DNA from: Mediannikoviicoccus vaginalis
GTDB taxonomy: Bacteria > Bacillota > Clostridia > Tissierellales > Peptoniphilaceae
Assembly (NCBI RefSeq): GCF_928097925.1
Contig: NZ_CAKMRI010000001.1
Span: 1,054,001 to 1,118,000, forward strand
Length of the DNA: 64,000 nt
Direction of reading: 5' to 3'
A model generated the notes under the pieces. That model did not search any database and was not told the origin of the DNA. It saw only the letters and a program-made list of their open reading frames with translations. The number at the start of each line of letters is the position of its first letter. Position 1 is the first letter of the stretch. The translations under genes were made by a program, and so were the position numbers. Positions 1-8,185 of this stretch are shown piece after piece.

Positions 1-1679
1 AGTCTTAGGGCTTCGTCTGCTGCTGAGGACCTGATGTTGGTCTGTTGCTTTCTCTTGCACACGTTAACTTCGATGTCTAGTCCCTTTGGATTTTCTCCTA
101 CGACCATTCCCTCGTACACATCTTCCCCTGGTTTTACGAATAGCACTCCTCTTTCTTGTGCCGCGTTTAATCCATAGGCAGATGTTACTCCTGTTTCGAA
201 GCATATTAGGGATCCTGTAGGTCTGCCTGGAATGTCGCCTTTTTTCTTTGCGTACTCTTTAAGTTCGGAGTTGATTACTCCTGTGCCCTTTGTGGTGGAT
301 ATAAATTCTTGTCTATATCCTATTAAGCCCCTTGTTGGTATGTCGAAAACTAGTCTTGTGTAGCCACCTTTTGATGGTTTCATGTCGATTAGTTCTCCCT
401 TTCTCATCCCAAGTTTTTCTATGATGGCACCGACATATTCTTCGTCTACGTCTATGGTCACTCTCTCGATTGGCTCTAGGGTAACTCCGTCTTCTTCTTT
501 ATATAGTACTTGTGGTTTTGAAACTTGAAACTCGTAGTCTTCTCTTCTTAGGTTTTCTATTAATACTGATAGGTGAAGCTCTCCTCTACCGCTGACTCTG
601 AAAGCGTCGGTGGAGTCTGTTTCTTCAACTCTTAAGCTAACGTCTGTTTCCAGTTCTTTAAAGAGTCTATTTCTAATTTGTCTACTGGTTACATATTTTC
701 CTTCGCGGCCTGCAAATGGACTGTCGTTTACTAAAAAGTTCATTGCAAGGGTCGGTTCTGAAATTTTTGTAAATGGTATTGGATCTTCATGTTCAAGGTC
801 GCAAATGGTGTCTCCAATATTTATGCCTTCAACTCCTGTAACGGCAATTATATTTCCCGCCGTTGAAGACTGTACTTCCACTCTGTTTAGTCCTTGGAAC
901 TCATATATCTTTGTTATGGTAACTTTTTTATCAACTGATTTGTCGTAGTAGTTTAAAATATGAACTCTGTCATTTACTTTTATTGTTCCAGAATCTATCT
1001 TACCTATTCCTATTCTACCAACGTAGTCGTTGTAGTCACTTGTGGAAATTAAAAGTCTAAAGGCTTCTTCCACATTGCCACTTGGTTCCGGAATGTATTC
1101 GATAATCTTATCAAGAAGGTACGACATGTCATCTGATGGGTCGTTGTAGTCTTCGCATGCAAAGCCCTGTCTTGCTGAAGCATATACTATTGGTGAGTCA
1201 AGGTATTCTTCTCCAGCATCAAGTTGGATGAATAGGTCTAAGATTTCATCTACAACCTCTTCTGGCCTTGCCTCTGGTCTGTCAATCTTGTTGATACATA
1301 CTATTGCAGGTAGATTTAATTCAAATGCCTTTTTTAATACAAACTTAGTTTGTGGCATTGGTCCTTCAAATGCATCTACAACAAGAACAACTCCGTCGGC
1401 CATGCTAAGCACACGTTCCACTTCGCCACCAAAGTCGGCGTGTCCCGGTGTGTCGATAATATTTATCTTGTAATCCTTATAGTCTACGGCGGTGTTTTTG
1501 GAAAGTATTGTTATACCTCTTTCCTTTTCGATGTCGTTACTGTCCATAACTCTGTCTTGAACAGCTTGGTTTTCTCTAAATACACCACCAGTTCTCAATA
1601 ATCCGTCTACTAATGTTGTCTTGCCATGATCAACATGGGCTATGATTGCAACATTTCTTATATTTTTTTTATTTGCCAT
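1..1679 (-). CDS. typA: GTPase TypA/BipA (3' end beyond left edge)
   Basis: Ribosome-associated translational GTPase of the EF-G superfamily, linked to 50S assembly and stress or cold growth. Reading the minus strand from the ATG at 1679, the product begins MANKKNIRNVAIIAHVDHGK. It carries the P-loop HVDHGKTT near residues 15-22, the switch II motif DTPGHADF near 76-83, a CINKID G4 motif, then the domain II, EF-G-like and TypA-specific C-terminal regions (RGLIGYR, and the loop around YGLNAAQERG). About 559 codons are visible; the family is usually about 605-615 residues, so roughly the last 50 lie outside the window. It is monocistronic as far as can be seen, with the RsbW-like gene 70 bp upstream on the same strand. 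Confidence 0.96.
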   Translation of the reverse strand, partial: MANKKNIRNVAIIAHVDHGKTTLVDGLLRTGGVFRENQAVQDRVMDSNDIEKERGITILSKNTAVDYKDYKINIIDTPGHADFGGEVERVLSMADGVVLVVDAFEGPMPQTKFVLKKAFELNLPAIVCINKIDRPEARPEEVVDEILDLFIQLDAGEEYLDSPIVYASARQGFACEDYNDPSDDMSYLLDKIIEYIPEPSGNVEEAFRLLISTSDYNDYVGRIGIGKIDSGTIKVNDRVHILNYYDKSVDKKVTITKIYEFQGLNRVEVQSSTAGNIIAVTGVEGINIGDTICDLEHEDPIPFTKISEPTLAMNFLVNDSPFAGREGKYVTSRQIRNRLFKELETDVSLRVEETDSTDAFRVSGRGELHLSVLIENLRREDYEFQVSKPQVLYKEEDGVTLEPIERVTIDVDEEYVGAIIEKLGMRKGELIDMKPSKGGYTRLVFDIPTRGLIGYRQEFISTTKGTGVINSELKEYAKKKGDIPGRPTGSLICFETGVTSAYGLNAAQERGVLFVKPGEDVYEGMVVGENPKGLDIEVNVCKRKQQTNIRSSAADEALR

Positions 1680-1752
1680 TAAAACACTTCCTTACTTTAT
1701 CCTTTGAAATTATACCATAAAGAAGGACAAAATAAATAGTTGTGGGCTATTT

Positions 1753-2133
1753 CTATATCTGTAGCTCCACAACTACTTCATTTTTATTATAAACTATTTT
1801 GTCTGCTATATGTTCAACGATAAAAAGACCCCTACCATTTGTCTTAGTAAAATCACTACAGCTACACTTGTGGCCCATTATGCCACTGCCCTGGTCCTTT
1901 ACTTTTATTGTAACCTTATCGTCGGATAGCACGGCACATAGTCGAATGAGCTTATTGAAATTTTCCATATTGCCATGTTTTACTCCGTTTACCATGAGCT
2001 CTGTAACTATTAGTCTCAAATCGTAGAGCGTTTTTTCATCTTGTAAATATGAGCTTATATCTCCCATGAAGCGCATCGTCATATCGTTGATGTTCTCCAT
2101 GGTCCCCTTAGCCGTTTCTTCAAATCTGTACAT
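1753..2133 (-). CDS. RsbW/SpoIIAB-like anti-sigma-factor serine kinase (HATPase)
   Basis: A 126-residue stand-alone GHKL ATPase domain. Visible are the N box ELMVNGVKHGN (about 45-55), the G1 box DQGSGI (about 80-85) and the G2 box NGRGLFIV (about 99-106). Family members phosphorylate a STAS anti-anti-sigma partner or bind a sigma factor. Neither partner is encoded nearby, so the target is unknown. I chose the ATG at 2133 over an upstream GTG at 2142, because the Shine-Dalgarno AGGTGG overlaps that GTG and sits at good spacing for the ATG. A CSCS cluster next to the ATP lid is unusual but of unknown meaning. Confidence 0.8.
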   Translation of the reverse strand: MYRFEETAKGTMENINDMTMRFMGDISSYLQDEKTLYDLRLIVTELMVNGVKHGNMENFNKLIRLCAVLSDDKVTIKVKDQGSGIMGHKCSCSDFTKTNGRGLFIVEHIADKIVYNKNEVVVELQI

Positions 2134-2248
2134 AATAACCACCTATGTATTAATTACCCAAGTAGTTTATAAACTAACAAGCCCGTGGAATAAATTTATT
2201 CTTTTGATGAACTGTTAGGAGCAGGAGAAAACGTATTTACAAAAAAAC

Positions 2249-2277
2249 TTGTTTAAAAGAAAGATTTGGGGTATAAA
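2249..2277 (+). promoter_or_regulatory. sigma-A promoter of rubredoxin
   Basis: TTGTTT (2249-2254), a 17-bp spacer, then TATAAA (2272-2277). This lies 33 bp upstream of the rubredoxin ATG and fits a housekeeping promoter with a short leader. Confidence 0.6.
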
Positions 2278-2310
2278 TATATTGACAACAAAATTATAGG
2301 GGGTGTCTTT

Positions 2311-2472
2311 ATGAAAAGATATGTATGTCAACCATGTGGCCATATTTACGATCCAGCAGAAGGAGACGTAGATAACGGAATTGAACCAGGTACAGCATTC
2401 GAAGATCTTCCAGAAGATTGGGTTTGCCCTATCTGTGGAGCAGGTAAAGATCAATTCGAACCTGAAGAATAA
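2311..2472 (+). CDS. Rubredoxin
   Basis: A 53-residue single-iron electron carrier of the cytoplasm, typical of strict anaerobes, where it serves superoxide or peroxide reductases and other oxidoreductases. The four Fe(Cys)4 ligands are at residues 6 and 9 (CQPC) and 39 and 42 (CPIC), with the conserved [15 protein letters not shown] and acidic C-terminal segments. The start is the ATG at 2311, preceded by a GGGGG ribosome site at 2299-2303. An in-frame upstream extension to 2266 would run through the promoter and ribosome site and is unlikely. The gene has its own promoter and terminator, so it appears monocistronic. Confidence 0.97.
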   Translation: MKRYVCQPCGHIYDPAEGDVDNGIEPGTAFEDLPEDWVCPICGAGKDQFEPEE

Positions 2473-2479
2473 GAGGTAA

Positions 2480-2504
2480 AGAGAGGAGAAGTCCTCTCTT
2501 TTTT
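2480..2504 (+). terminator. Intrinsic terminator after rubredoxin
   Basis: Inverted repeat AGAGAGGA (2480-2487), loop GAAG, TCCTCTCT (2492-2499), followed by a run of T. It is 8 bp after the stop codon. Confidence 0.85.
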
Positions 2505-2521
2505 ATTCTCTGCTTTTAGTT

Positions 2522-3432
2522 TGGTTTGTAGGGTTATACCCTACTACTTTTTTATTTCTAGTATAGGTTTTTGTTTTATTTGCCCTGCGGTATTGTTATG
2601 TAGGTCTATGACCTACGACCCATTTGCTTCTAGTAAATTTTATTTTTTTATTATACCAAGGGGGAAAATAGGAACCGTTTCGTACGTTCCTTTCCCCCTT
2701 GGAAACCCCCTTTACCTCCCAACGACTTGGGGATATCCCCAAGACCCCTTGTGTAAAGTGGTAGGAAAGCTAAGGCTTTCCTGTTAGTGCCTTCGGCACA
2801 TAATGCATTTTGTACATCTTCTACCTAGGAATGTAATACCCCAGGTACTGTCATACTGAGCGAGCGACAGCGAGTCGAAGTATCTCGAACACTTTCTTTT
2901 AAGAAAGTGTTCGTCAAAGTATCATAATATATTGTTTTGTAGGGTTATACCCTACGACCTATTTATTTCTAGTATAGTGTTTTGTTTTATTTGCCTTACG
3001 GCAAACTCTACAAAGTTTTAAAAACTTTGAGTAATAATATTTTACAAAATTTTCATTCTCAATCTCAGGGTAAGGATGAAGGGGATTGCGATTTCCCCTC
3101 ATATCCTTACCCTGAAACCCGAACCTTTTACACCCTTAAAACGCTTGGGGATACCCCAAACCCCAATTTAAATTGTAGAAAATCTTGTTGGATTTTCTTC
3201 CATACTCACATAGGGGTCTCGGGGTTACCCCGAGTCGTTGGGAGGTAAAGGGGGTTTTCAAGGGGGAAAGGAACATACGAAACGGTTCCTTTTTCCCCCT
3301 TGGTGGAATAAAATGAAATAATATATTGGAAATAAAAAAAGTTGTAGGTCACAGACCTACAAAACAAAATTAAATAAAACAACTATGTAAATTAGAAATA
3401 AAAAAGTGGTTGGGCGAAACCCTACAAAACAA
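2522..3432. repeat. Gene-free block of large inverted repeats and small palindromes
   Basis: Segment 2522-2752 is inverted at 3207-3432. The inner arms (2655-2752 against 3207-3305, about 98 bp) match closely, both holding the AAGGGGGAAA and GGAACCGTTTCGTA stretches; the outer arms match more loosely. The interior holds a direct copy of the outer end (2935-3005 resembles 2524-2595). Several 17-bp palindromes of the form GTAGGxx-N3-xxCCTAC lie at 2528-2544, 2600-2616, 2939-2955 and 3344-3360, and a perfect 18-bp palindrome CTTGGGGATATCCCCAAG lies at 2726-2743. Short open frames cross it, but they are interrupted by the palindromes, lack ribosome sites and resemble nothing known. It could be a decayed or non-autonomous mobile element, or a dispersed repeat cluster; no transposase is present. 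Confidence 0.8.
2849..2913. repeat. GTCATxCTGAGCG-type repeat followed by a 13-bp hairpin
   Basis: The stretch beginning TGTCATACTGAGCGAGCGAC (2849) and running to TATCTCG resembles a short repeat seen near genes in many unrelated bacteria; that comparison is from memory. It runs into a perfect hairpin at 2886-2913 (CGAACACTTTCTT, 2-base loop, AAGAAAGTGTTCG). It lies inside the inverted-repeat block. Confidence 0.5.
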
Positions 3433-3835
3433 AAAAATGTGGAAGTTATTATCATCTATATGCTAATAACTTCCACTACTTATGGTTACTCCAACATTCA
3501 CTTTTAGGTTCTATCACAACTATCAAATCCTTTCTTTTTAAATTTTCACTGATCTTTTAAAATCCTCTGATTATCTGTAATAACATTAGGATTATATATT
3601 AAAAACCGAATACCAAGCCTTCTCTTAAAATACTTTTTATATAAAGTTCGACATCTCGAACTAAATACATTTTCGTATATCTTTTTTAATTTTAGTTGGG
3701 TAACCATTTAATGGTTATCGGTTTGTATTATATTAATACCCACAAATTTTATTTCAAACAAAAAACCACATTTTTTTGCAATTTTTTTCTTATTTGTTAC
3801 AATATTTTAATAATTTAACGTATTTAAGTGATTTT
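3433..3835. other. Non-coding AT-rich stretch with one strong hairpin
   Basis: No credible gene is seen. The only clear structure is a perfect 13-bp inverted repeat, GTGGAAGTTATTA (3439-3451) with TAATAACTTCCAC (3464-3476) and a 12-base loop, preceded by seven A, so it could terminate minus-strand transcription. A smaller GTTCGA/TCGAAC repeat lies near 3646-3661. The rest is very AT-rich and may be decayed sequence. Confidence 0.5.
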
Positions 3836-3868
3836 TCAAAAAAAGAAAGAACTCCCCGCAGGAGTCCT
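3836..3868 (-). terminator. Terminator of the engB transcript
   Basis: Read on the minus strand, AGGACTCC (3868-3861) pairs with GGAGTTCT (3855-3848), followed by a T-rich tail. It lies 35 bp past the engB stop codon. Confidence 0.7.
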
Positions 3869-3902
3869 CTCTCAAAAAAGAAGAAAATCATGAAAAAGCC
3901 AT

Positions 3903-4508
3903 TTATTCTTCGAAACCACTACCATATTTCAAAATAGCTTCGAATTGCTCGTGTACCAAGTCCAAATTTATTTTATTATCTGAACTAAATGGTATTATTA
4001 AATCTCTGTCTTCTATTTGAAGTACTTTTGCAATATTTTTTACATATTGTCCATGTTTTGATTTTGCTATTTTGTCCGCCTTATTTGCAATTACAAATCC
4101 TGTAAAGCCAATTTCTTTTATCCAATTGTACATTTGCTTGTCCTGTGCCGTTGGATCGTGGCGAATGTCTACTAATAGAACTGTTTCGTAAAGATTTGTT
4201 CTATTGTGAAGGTAGGTTTCTATGATTTTTGCCCAATTATCTTTTTCTGATTTGGATACTGCTGCATATCCATATCCTGGTAGGTCCACAAGTCTAAACT
4301 CATGATTTATATTATAGAAGTTAACTGTTCTGGTCTTGCCAGGTTTTGAACTGGTTCTTGCCAGGTTCTTTCTATTTATAAATGCATTTATAAAACTTGA
4401 TTTACCTACATTTGATCTACCTGCCAGGGCAATCTCCGGTAGATTGTTTTCTGGATATTGTTCTAATGTGGCTGCAATTTTTTCCAAATCAGCGGTTTTT
4501 ATTTTCAT
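3903..4508 (-). CDS. engB: Ribosome-biogenesis GTPase EngB (YsxC/YihA)
   Basis: Essential GTPase of the TrmE-Era-EngA-EngB-Septin family that acts in late 50S assembly. At 201 residues it is standard length. Visible motifs are G1 GRSNVGKSS (about 30-38), the G2 region KPGKTRTVNFY, G3 DLPGYGYA, G4 NKADK and the G5-like FSSD. It starts at the ATG at 4508, 11 bp after the ferritin stop codon, so it is probably transcribed with ferritin and ends at the terminator just downstream. Confidence 0.96.
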   Translation of the reverse strand: MKIKTADLEKIAATLEQYPENNLPEIALAGRSNVGKSSFINAFINRKNLARTSSKPGKTRTVNFYNINHEFRLVDLPGYGYAAVSKSEKDNWAKIIETYLHNRTNLYETVLLVDIRHDPTAQDKQMYNWIKEIGFTGFVIANKADKIAKSKHGQYVKNIAKVLQIEDRDLIIPFSSDNKINLDLVHEQFEAILKYGSGFEE

Positions 4509-4519
4509 TATGCTTGTGA

Positions 4520-5023
4520 TTATGCTTCTGGACTAAATTTTCTTTGAGCAAGTTCTGCGTCAAATTGGAATAGTCCTGCTGGTGAGTCGCTTATTCTTTC
4601 TAGTGTAGCAATAAGGTCGTCAAATGTTGCTTCTTCTTCAACTTGTTCTGTTAGGAACCATTGTGCTTGAATTTCAGTTTTGTAATCTGGAACTTCTTTT
4701 GCTTCTTTCATTATTTCAACGAAGTTTGCAGTAACTTGTTTTTCATGGTCAAATGCGTCTTTGAAAACTTCTAATAATGATGAGTACTCTGCTTTTGGTT
4801 CTGAAATTTTTGTAAGTTTTACACAATATCCAATGTCTAGTAGATAGTTTTCTAATTTGCTTGCATGGAACATTTCTTCTAGTGCTTGTTGATGGAAGAA
4901 GTTTGCAACTCCTGACCAGTTTTCTTTTGCTGCCCATAGTGACATCGCTTTATAGATGTACGCTGATTCTATTTCAAAGTTGTATTGTTTGTTTAGTAAG
5001 TCTAATAATTTTTTGTTGTTCAT
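4520..5023 (-). CDS. ftnA: Non-haem ferritin
   Basis: A 167-residue iron-storage protein of the bacterial ferritin family; 24 subunits form a shell that oxidises and stores iron. Ferroxidase-centre residues are visible: a Glu in FEIESAYIY (near 17), the EEMFHA motif (Glu and His near 49-53), a central HEKQVT segment and the QVEEEATF segment in helix D. The start ATG at 5023 has an AGGAGG site directly upstream. Because it sits just before engB on the same strand, the two probably share a message. Regulation was not seen; no clear Fur box was identified in the 120 bp upstream. Confidence 0.93.
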   Translation of the reverse strand: MNNKKLLDLLNKQYNFEIESAYIYKAMSLWAAKENWSGVANFFHQQALEEMFHASKLENYLLDIGYCVKLTKISEPKAEYSSLLEVFKDAFDHEKQVTANFVEIMKEAKEVPDYKTEIQAQWFLTEQVEEEATFDDLIATLERISDSPAGLFQFDAELAQRKFSPEA

Positions 5024-5112
5024 AATATCCTCCTAGTAATTTTATATGACAAGTCTTTCTTGCCTCAGTGTTATATCTACCCCGAGAATAGTTATTTAAA
5101 CATTTTTCCATT

Positions 5113-5139
5113 AAAAAGGGTTCAAGGGGCACTTGAACC
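5113..5139 (-). terminator. Terminator of the cysS-thyA-folA-pspC transcript
   Basis: On the minus strand, GGTTCAAG (5139-5132), loop TGCCC, CTTGAACC (5126-5119), then C and five T. It begins 6 bp past the pspC stop codon. Confidence 0.85.
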
Positions 5140-5144
5140 AAATT

Positions 5145-5411
5145 TTAGTCTATGTCTATATAGTCATCATCTTCTTTTCTTTGTGAATAGCTATTGTCTT
5201 TAATGTTTGAGTCCTCTGAATAGATGTCTTCTTTCCATGGTAGAACTATGGCTGCTATTATATACATTACTAGACCTGCAAAGTAACATAGTCCTAGCAC
5301 TGCTGTAATTATTCTAACTATGGAAACGTCAATGTCAAAATATTCTGATAGTCCTAGGCATACTCCTGACACCATCTTTCCTTCTCTTACTTTGTATAAT
5401 TTTTTCTTCAT
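5145..5411 (-). CDS. PspC-domain membrane protein
   Basis: An 88-residue protein with the PspC domain (about 1-62: KLYKVREGKMVSGVCLGLSE motif, then hydrophobic segments ending at IVLPW) and a charged, Asp-rich cytoplasmic tail (about 63-88). In other bacteria PspC-type proteins sit in the inner membrane and sense or signal envelope stress. No PspA or PspB is encoded nearby. The ATG is 1 bp from the folA stop codon, so the gene is the last member of the cysS-thyA-folA operon. Confidence 0.85.
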   Translation of the reverse strand: MKKKLYKVREGKMVSGVCLGLSEYFDIDVSIVRIITAVLGLCYFAGLVMYIIAAIVLPWKEDIYSEDSNIKDNSYSQRKEDDDYIDID

Positions 5412-5412
5412 T

Positions 5413-5922
5413 TTACACCCCTATATCTTTTACTTTTTTATTTTTATACCAATTGAAGTTATATGAAATACCTTCCCAGTTGTAGTTTATGGTGCTGTTT
5501 TCTATTTCCCAGTCCTCATGTTCGTCTAGGTTTGGAAAGTAGCAGTCCACGTCGGGAAAGTCTTCTTGTATCTTTGTAACTATGCACTCATCGCAGTAGT
5601 CTAAAAACTGTTTATAGATAGAGTCTCCTCCAATAATCATAACTTTATCCGCATCGTATTTTTTTATTTCTTTTAGTGCTTCTTCTAGGCTCCTTACGGT
5701 TATTACATTTTCTCTTTCGTCCATGCTCCTTGAGACTACGATGTTAGTTCTATTTTTTAGTGGTCTTCCTCCCGGTAGTGACTCCAATGTGTTTCTACCC
5801 ATAACCACAACTTTATTTGTCGTCTGGTCTACAAAGAATCTCATGTCGTCGGGAATTGAAATCAACATGTCGTTGTCTCTTCCTATTCCCCAGTTATTGT
5901 CTACAGCTACTATAGCTTTCAT
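5413..5922 (-). CDS. folA: Dihydrofolate reductase
   Basis: Reduces dihydrofolate to tetrahydrofolate with NADPH, regenerating the cofactor oxidised by ThyA, which is encoded just upstream. At 169 residues it has the expected N-terminal AIVAVDNNWGIGRDN segment, the VVVMGRNTLESL block (the usual R-T/N-x-E substrate region), the GRPLKNRTNIVVSR segment and the IIGGDSIY NADPH-binding motif. The helix with the catalytic acid (DDMRFF) is present. It starts at the ATG at 5922, 10 bp after thyA. The thyA-folA pairing is a common operon arrangement. Confidence 0.96.
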   Translation of the reverse strand: MKAIVAVDNNWGIGRDNDMLISIPDDMRFFVDQTTNKVVVMGRNTLESLPGGRPLKNRTNIVVSRSMDERENVITVRSLEEALKEIKKYDADKVMIIGGDSIYKQFLDYCDECIVTKIQEDFPDVDCYFPNLDEHEDWEIENSTINYNWEGISYNFNWYKNKKVKDIGV

Positions 5923-5932
5923 CTTTCACTCC

Positions 5933-6763
5933 TTAAATTGCCACGGGTATGTCTTTTATTTGAGGTCCCGCTTTGTAATCTATAAGTTTAAAGTCATCTG
6001 TTGTAAATTTATAGAAATCTTTTACATCTTTGTTAATCTCAAACTTCGGTGCATCAAAGGTTTCTCTTTTTATAAGCTCTTCTATAATCGGTACATGTCT
6101 GTCGTATATGTGCGCATCGGCAATTACATGGATGAGCTCTCCTACTTCAAGGCCTGAAACTTGTGCAAACATGTGTACTAGAACTGAGTACTGTACAACA
6201 TTCCAATTGTTTGCAGCTAAGATGTCCTGTGAACGCTGGTTTAATATGGCGTTTAGTTTATTTCCTGTAACGTTGAAGGTGACTGAGTATGCGCATGGAT
6301 AAAGCTGCATCTCGTGTAGGTCTTCAAAGTTATATAGATTTGTCATAATACGCCTTGAATAGGGATTGTGCTTTAAGTCGTAAAGCACTCTGTCAACTTG
6401 GTCAAACTCTCCTTCTTTATACTTATGTTTTATTCCAAGCTGGTAGCCATAAGCTTTCCCAATGGTCCCTTCTTCGTCTGTCCAACTGTTCCAAATTGAA
6501 GACTTAAGTTCGCTTACTCTGTTTGATTTCTTTTGCCAAATCCAAAGTAGTTCGTCCACTGAAAGTTTCATTGGGGTTGGTCTAAGGGTTAGAATTGGAA
6601 ACTCCTTAGACAGGTCATATCTATTTACAACTCCAAATGTTTTAATAGTATGAGCCGGTGTTCCATCTTCCCAATGTGGTCTTACCTTTTGCTCTTCGGA
6701 AGAATATCCATTTTCTAATATGTCTTTGCACATGTTTATAAAAATATCATCAGCTCTACTCAT
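5933..6763 (-). CDS. thyA: Thymidylate synthase (ThyA type)
   Basis: Makes dTMP from dUMP using 5,10-methylene-tetrahydrofolate, yielding dihydrofolate for FolA. At 276 residues it shows the phosphate-binding RR (SRRIM, about 137-141), the nucleophile in LYPCAYS (Cys near 157), the QRSQD phosphate site, NxxxY (NNWNVVQY) and the HIYDRH motif. The PCA form instead of the common PCH matches my memory of the B. subtilis ThyA type. The ATG at 6763 lies 9 bp after the cysS stop codon, so its expression may follow the cysteine T-box upstream. Confidence 0.96.
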   Translation of the reverse strand: MSRADDIFINMCKDILENGYSSEEQKVRPHWEDGTPAHTIKTFGVVNRYDLSKEFPILTLRPTPMKLSVDELLWIWQKKSNRVSELKSSIWNSWTDEEGTIGKAYGYQLGIKHKYKEGEFDQVDRVLYDLKHNPYSRRIMTNLYNFEDLHEMQLYPCAYSVTFNVTGNKLNAILNQRSQDILAANNWNVVQYSVLVHMFAQVSGLEVGELIHVIADAHIYDRHVPIIEELIKRETFDAPKFEINKDVKDFYKFTTDDFKLIDYKAGPQIKDIPVAI

Positions 6764-6772
6764 ATAACTCTC

Positions 6773-8173
6773 CTACTTTATTTTTTCCCAAGTAACACCT
6801 TGTCTTGTGTCTTTTAATTTTATACCCATTTCTAATAATTTGTCTCTAATTTCGTCGGCCTTTGCGAAATTTTTTTCCTTTCTGGCGTCGGTTCTCTCTT
6901 GTATCATCTTTTCAACGTATTCGTCTAAGTTGTCGTCTTTTTCTTCTCTTTGTAAGATTCCAAGAACGTCTGAAAATTTATTTAATGTGTTTAGTATCTT
7001 TTCCACAATTTCTTTTGAGGAATTTTCGTCAAGGTTTGTGTTCGCAAATTTTATTAAATCATAAACGGCAGTTATTCCATCTGCTGTATTAAGGTCGTCG
7101 TCCATGGCAACTTCAAAATTATTAACGATTTTGTCAATTTCACTTGAAAGTTCTTCGTTAAGTTCTCCAGGGCTTGCATTTGCTAAAAGCTCTTCTAATT
7201 TTTTCTTTCCGTTGTAAAGTCTTTCTAGACCATTTTTTGTCGCCTGCATAACCTCCTTGCTAAAGTTAATTGGCTTTCTGTAATGAACTGAAAGTAACCA
7301 AAATCTTACAACTTCAAGGTCGTACTCTTCTCTAATGTCGTTTAGTAAAAAGAAGTTTCCCTTGGACTTACTCATCTTTTCGTTGTCAACTGTAATCATG
7401 GAGTTGTGCATCCAATAGTTTGCAAAGTCCTTGTCGTGTAGCGACTCTGACTGTGCGATTTCATTTTCGTGATGTGGGAACTGTAAGTCCTCTCCACCGG
7501 CGTGTATGTCGATGGTGTCTCCAAGGATGGACTGGGACATTACTGAACACTCTAAATGCCATCCCGGTCTACCCATGCCCCATGGTGACTGCCATGCTGG
7601 TTCCGACTCTTCTTTTCTCTTCTTCCAAAGGGCGAAGTCCATGGCGTTTTTCTTTTCAGATGAAACTTCTATTCTCTTGCCCGCTTGTAATTCTTCAATA
7701 TTTTTTCTTGAAAGCTTTCCATAGTCCTTGGCCTTTGTAATGTCAAAGTATACATCTCCATCAACATTATATGCTATGCCCTTGTCTTCAAGGCCCTTTA
7801 CAAATTCTATCATCTCTTCTATATATTCCGTTGCCTTTGGATGTATGGTGTCCTTTTCGTCAAAGTTAAGTTCGTTTGAGTTGTCAAGGTATGCGGCGAT
7901 GTACTTCTTTGTTATTTCTTTGAAGTCGACCTTTTCTTCCTTTGCCCTCTCAATTATCTTGTCGTCAATGTCTGTAAAGTTACTTACATACTTTACATCA
8001 TAGCCCTTGTACATAAAATATCTTCTTAATGTGTCAAACACCACCATTGGTCTAGCGTTTCCAACGTGGATGTAGTTATAAACCGTAGGGCCACAAACGT
8101 AAATACCCACCTTGCCCTCTTCTATTGGTACAAATTCTTCCTTTTGCCTTGTCAATGTGTTATATACTTTCAT
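6773..8173 (-). CDS. cysS: Cysteinyl-tRNA synthetase
   Basis: Class I aminoacyl-tRNA synthetase that charges tRNA-Cys. At 466 residues it is standard. Visible are the zinc and HIGH region (YVCGPTVYNYIHVGNARP, HVGN serving as HIGH), the zinc-ligand segment HLECS, HHENE, and the KMSKSKGN loop. The start is the ATG at 8173, with AGGAGG just upstream; the open frame extends further but into the T-box terminator. It is the first gene behind a cysteine-type T-box leader and is followed closely by thyA, folA and pspC, so uncharged tRNA-Cys may raise the whole set. Confidence 0.97.
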   Translation of the reverse strand: MKVYNTLTRQKEEFVPIEEGKVGIYVCGPTVYNYIHVGNARPMVVFDTLRRYFMYKGYDVKYVSNFTDIDDKIIERAKEEKVDFKEITKKYIAAYLDNSNELNFDEKDTIHPKATEYIEEMIEFVKGLEDKGIAYNVDGDVYFDITKAKDYGKLSRKNIEELQAGKRIEVSSEKKNAMDFALWKKRKEESEPAWQSPWGMGRPGWHLECSVMSQSILGDTIDIHAGGEDLQFPHHENEIAQSESLHDKDFANYWMHNSMITVDNEKMSKSKGNFFLLNDIREEYDLEVVRFWLLSVHYRKPINFSKEVMQATKNGLERLYNGKKKLEELLANASPGELNEELSSEIDKIVNNFEVAMDDDLNTADGITAVYDLIKFANTNLDENSSKEIVEKILNTLNKFSDVLGILQREEKDDNLDEYVEKMIQERTDARKEKNFAKADEIRDKLLEMGIKLKDTRQGVTWEKIK

Positions 8174-8185
8174 CTTTCCTCCTAT

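Noticed and set aside
2282-2287. TTGACA hexamer before rubredoxin as a -35 box
   Set aside because: A matching -10 would fall inside the ribosome-site and start-codon region; the TTGTTT-N17-TATAAA pair upstream is better placed.
2521-2787. An 88-codon plus-strand open frame in the repeat block
   Set aside because: It runs through palindromes and the inner inverted repeat, lacks a ribosome site and has no protein-like composition.
2982-3248. An 88-codon plus-strand open frame in the same block
   Set aside because: It lies across hairpins (for example near 3065-3114) and repeats, without a ribosome site; judged to be chance.
2522-3432. CRISPR array
   Set aside because: The repeats are inverted, few and irregularly spaced, with no regular spacer units and no cas gene in the window.
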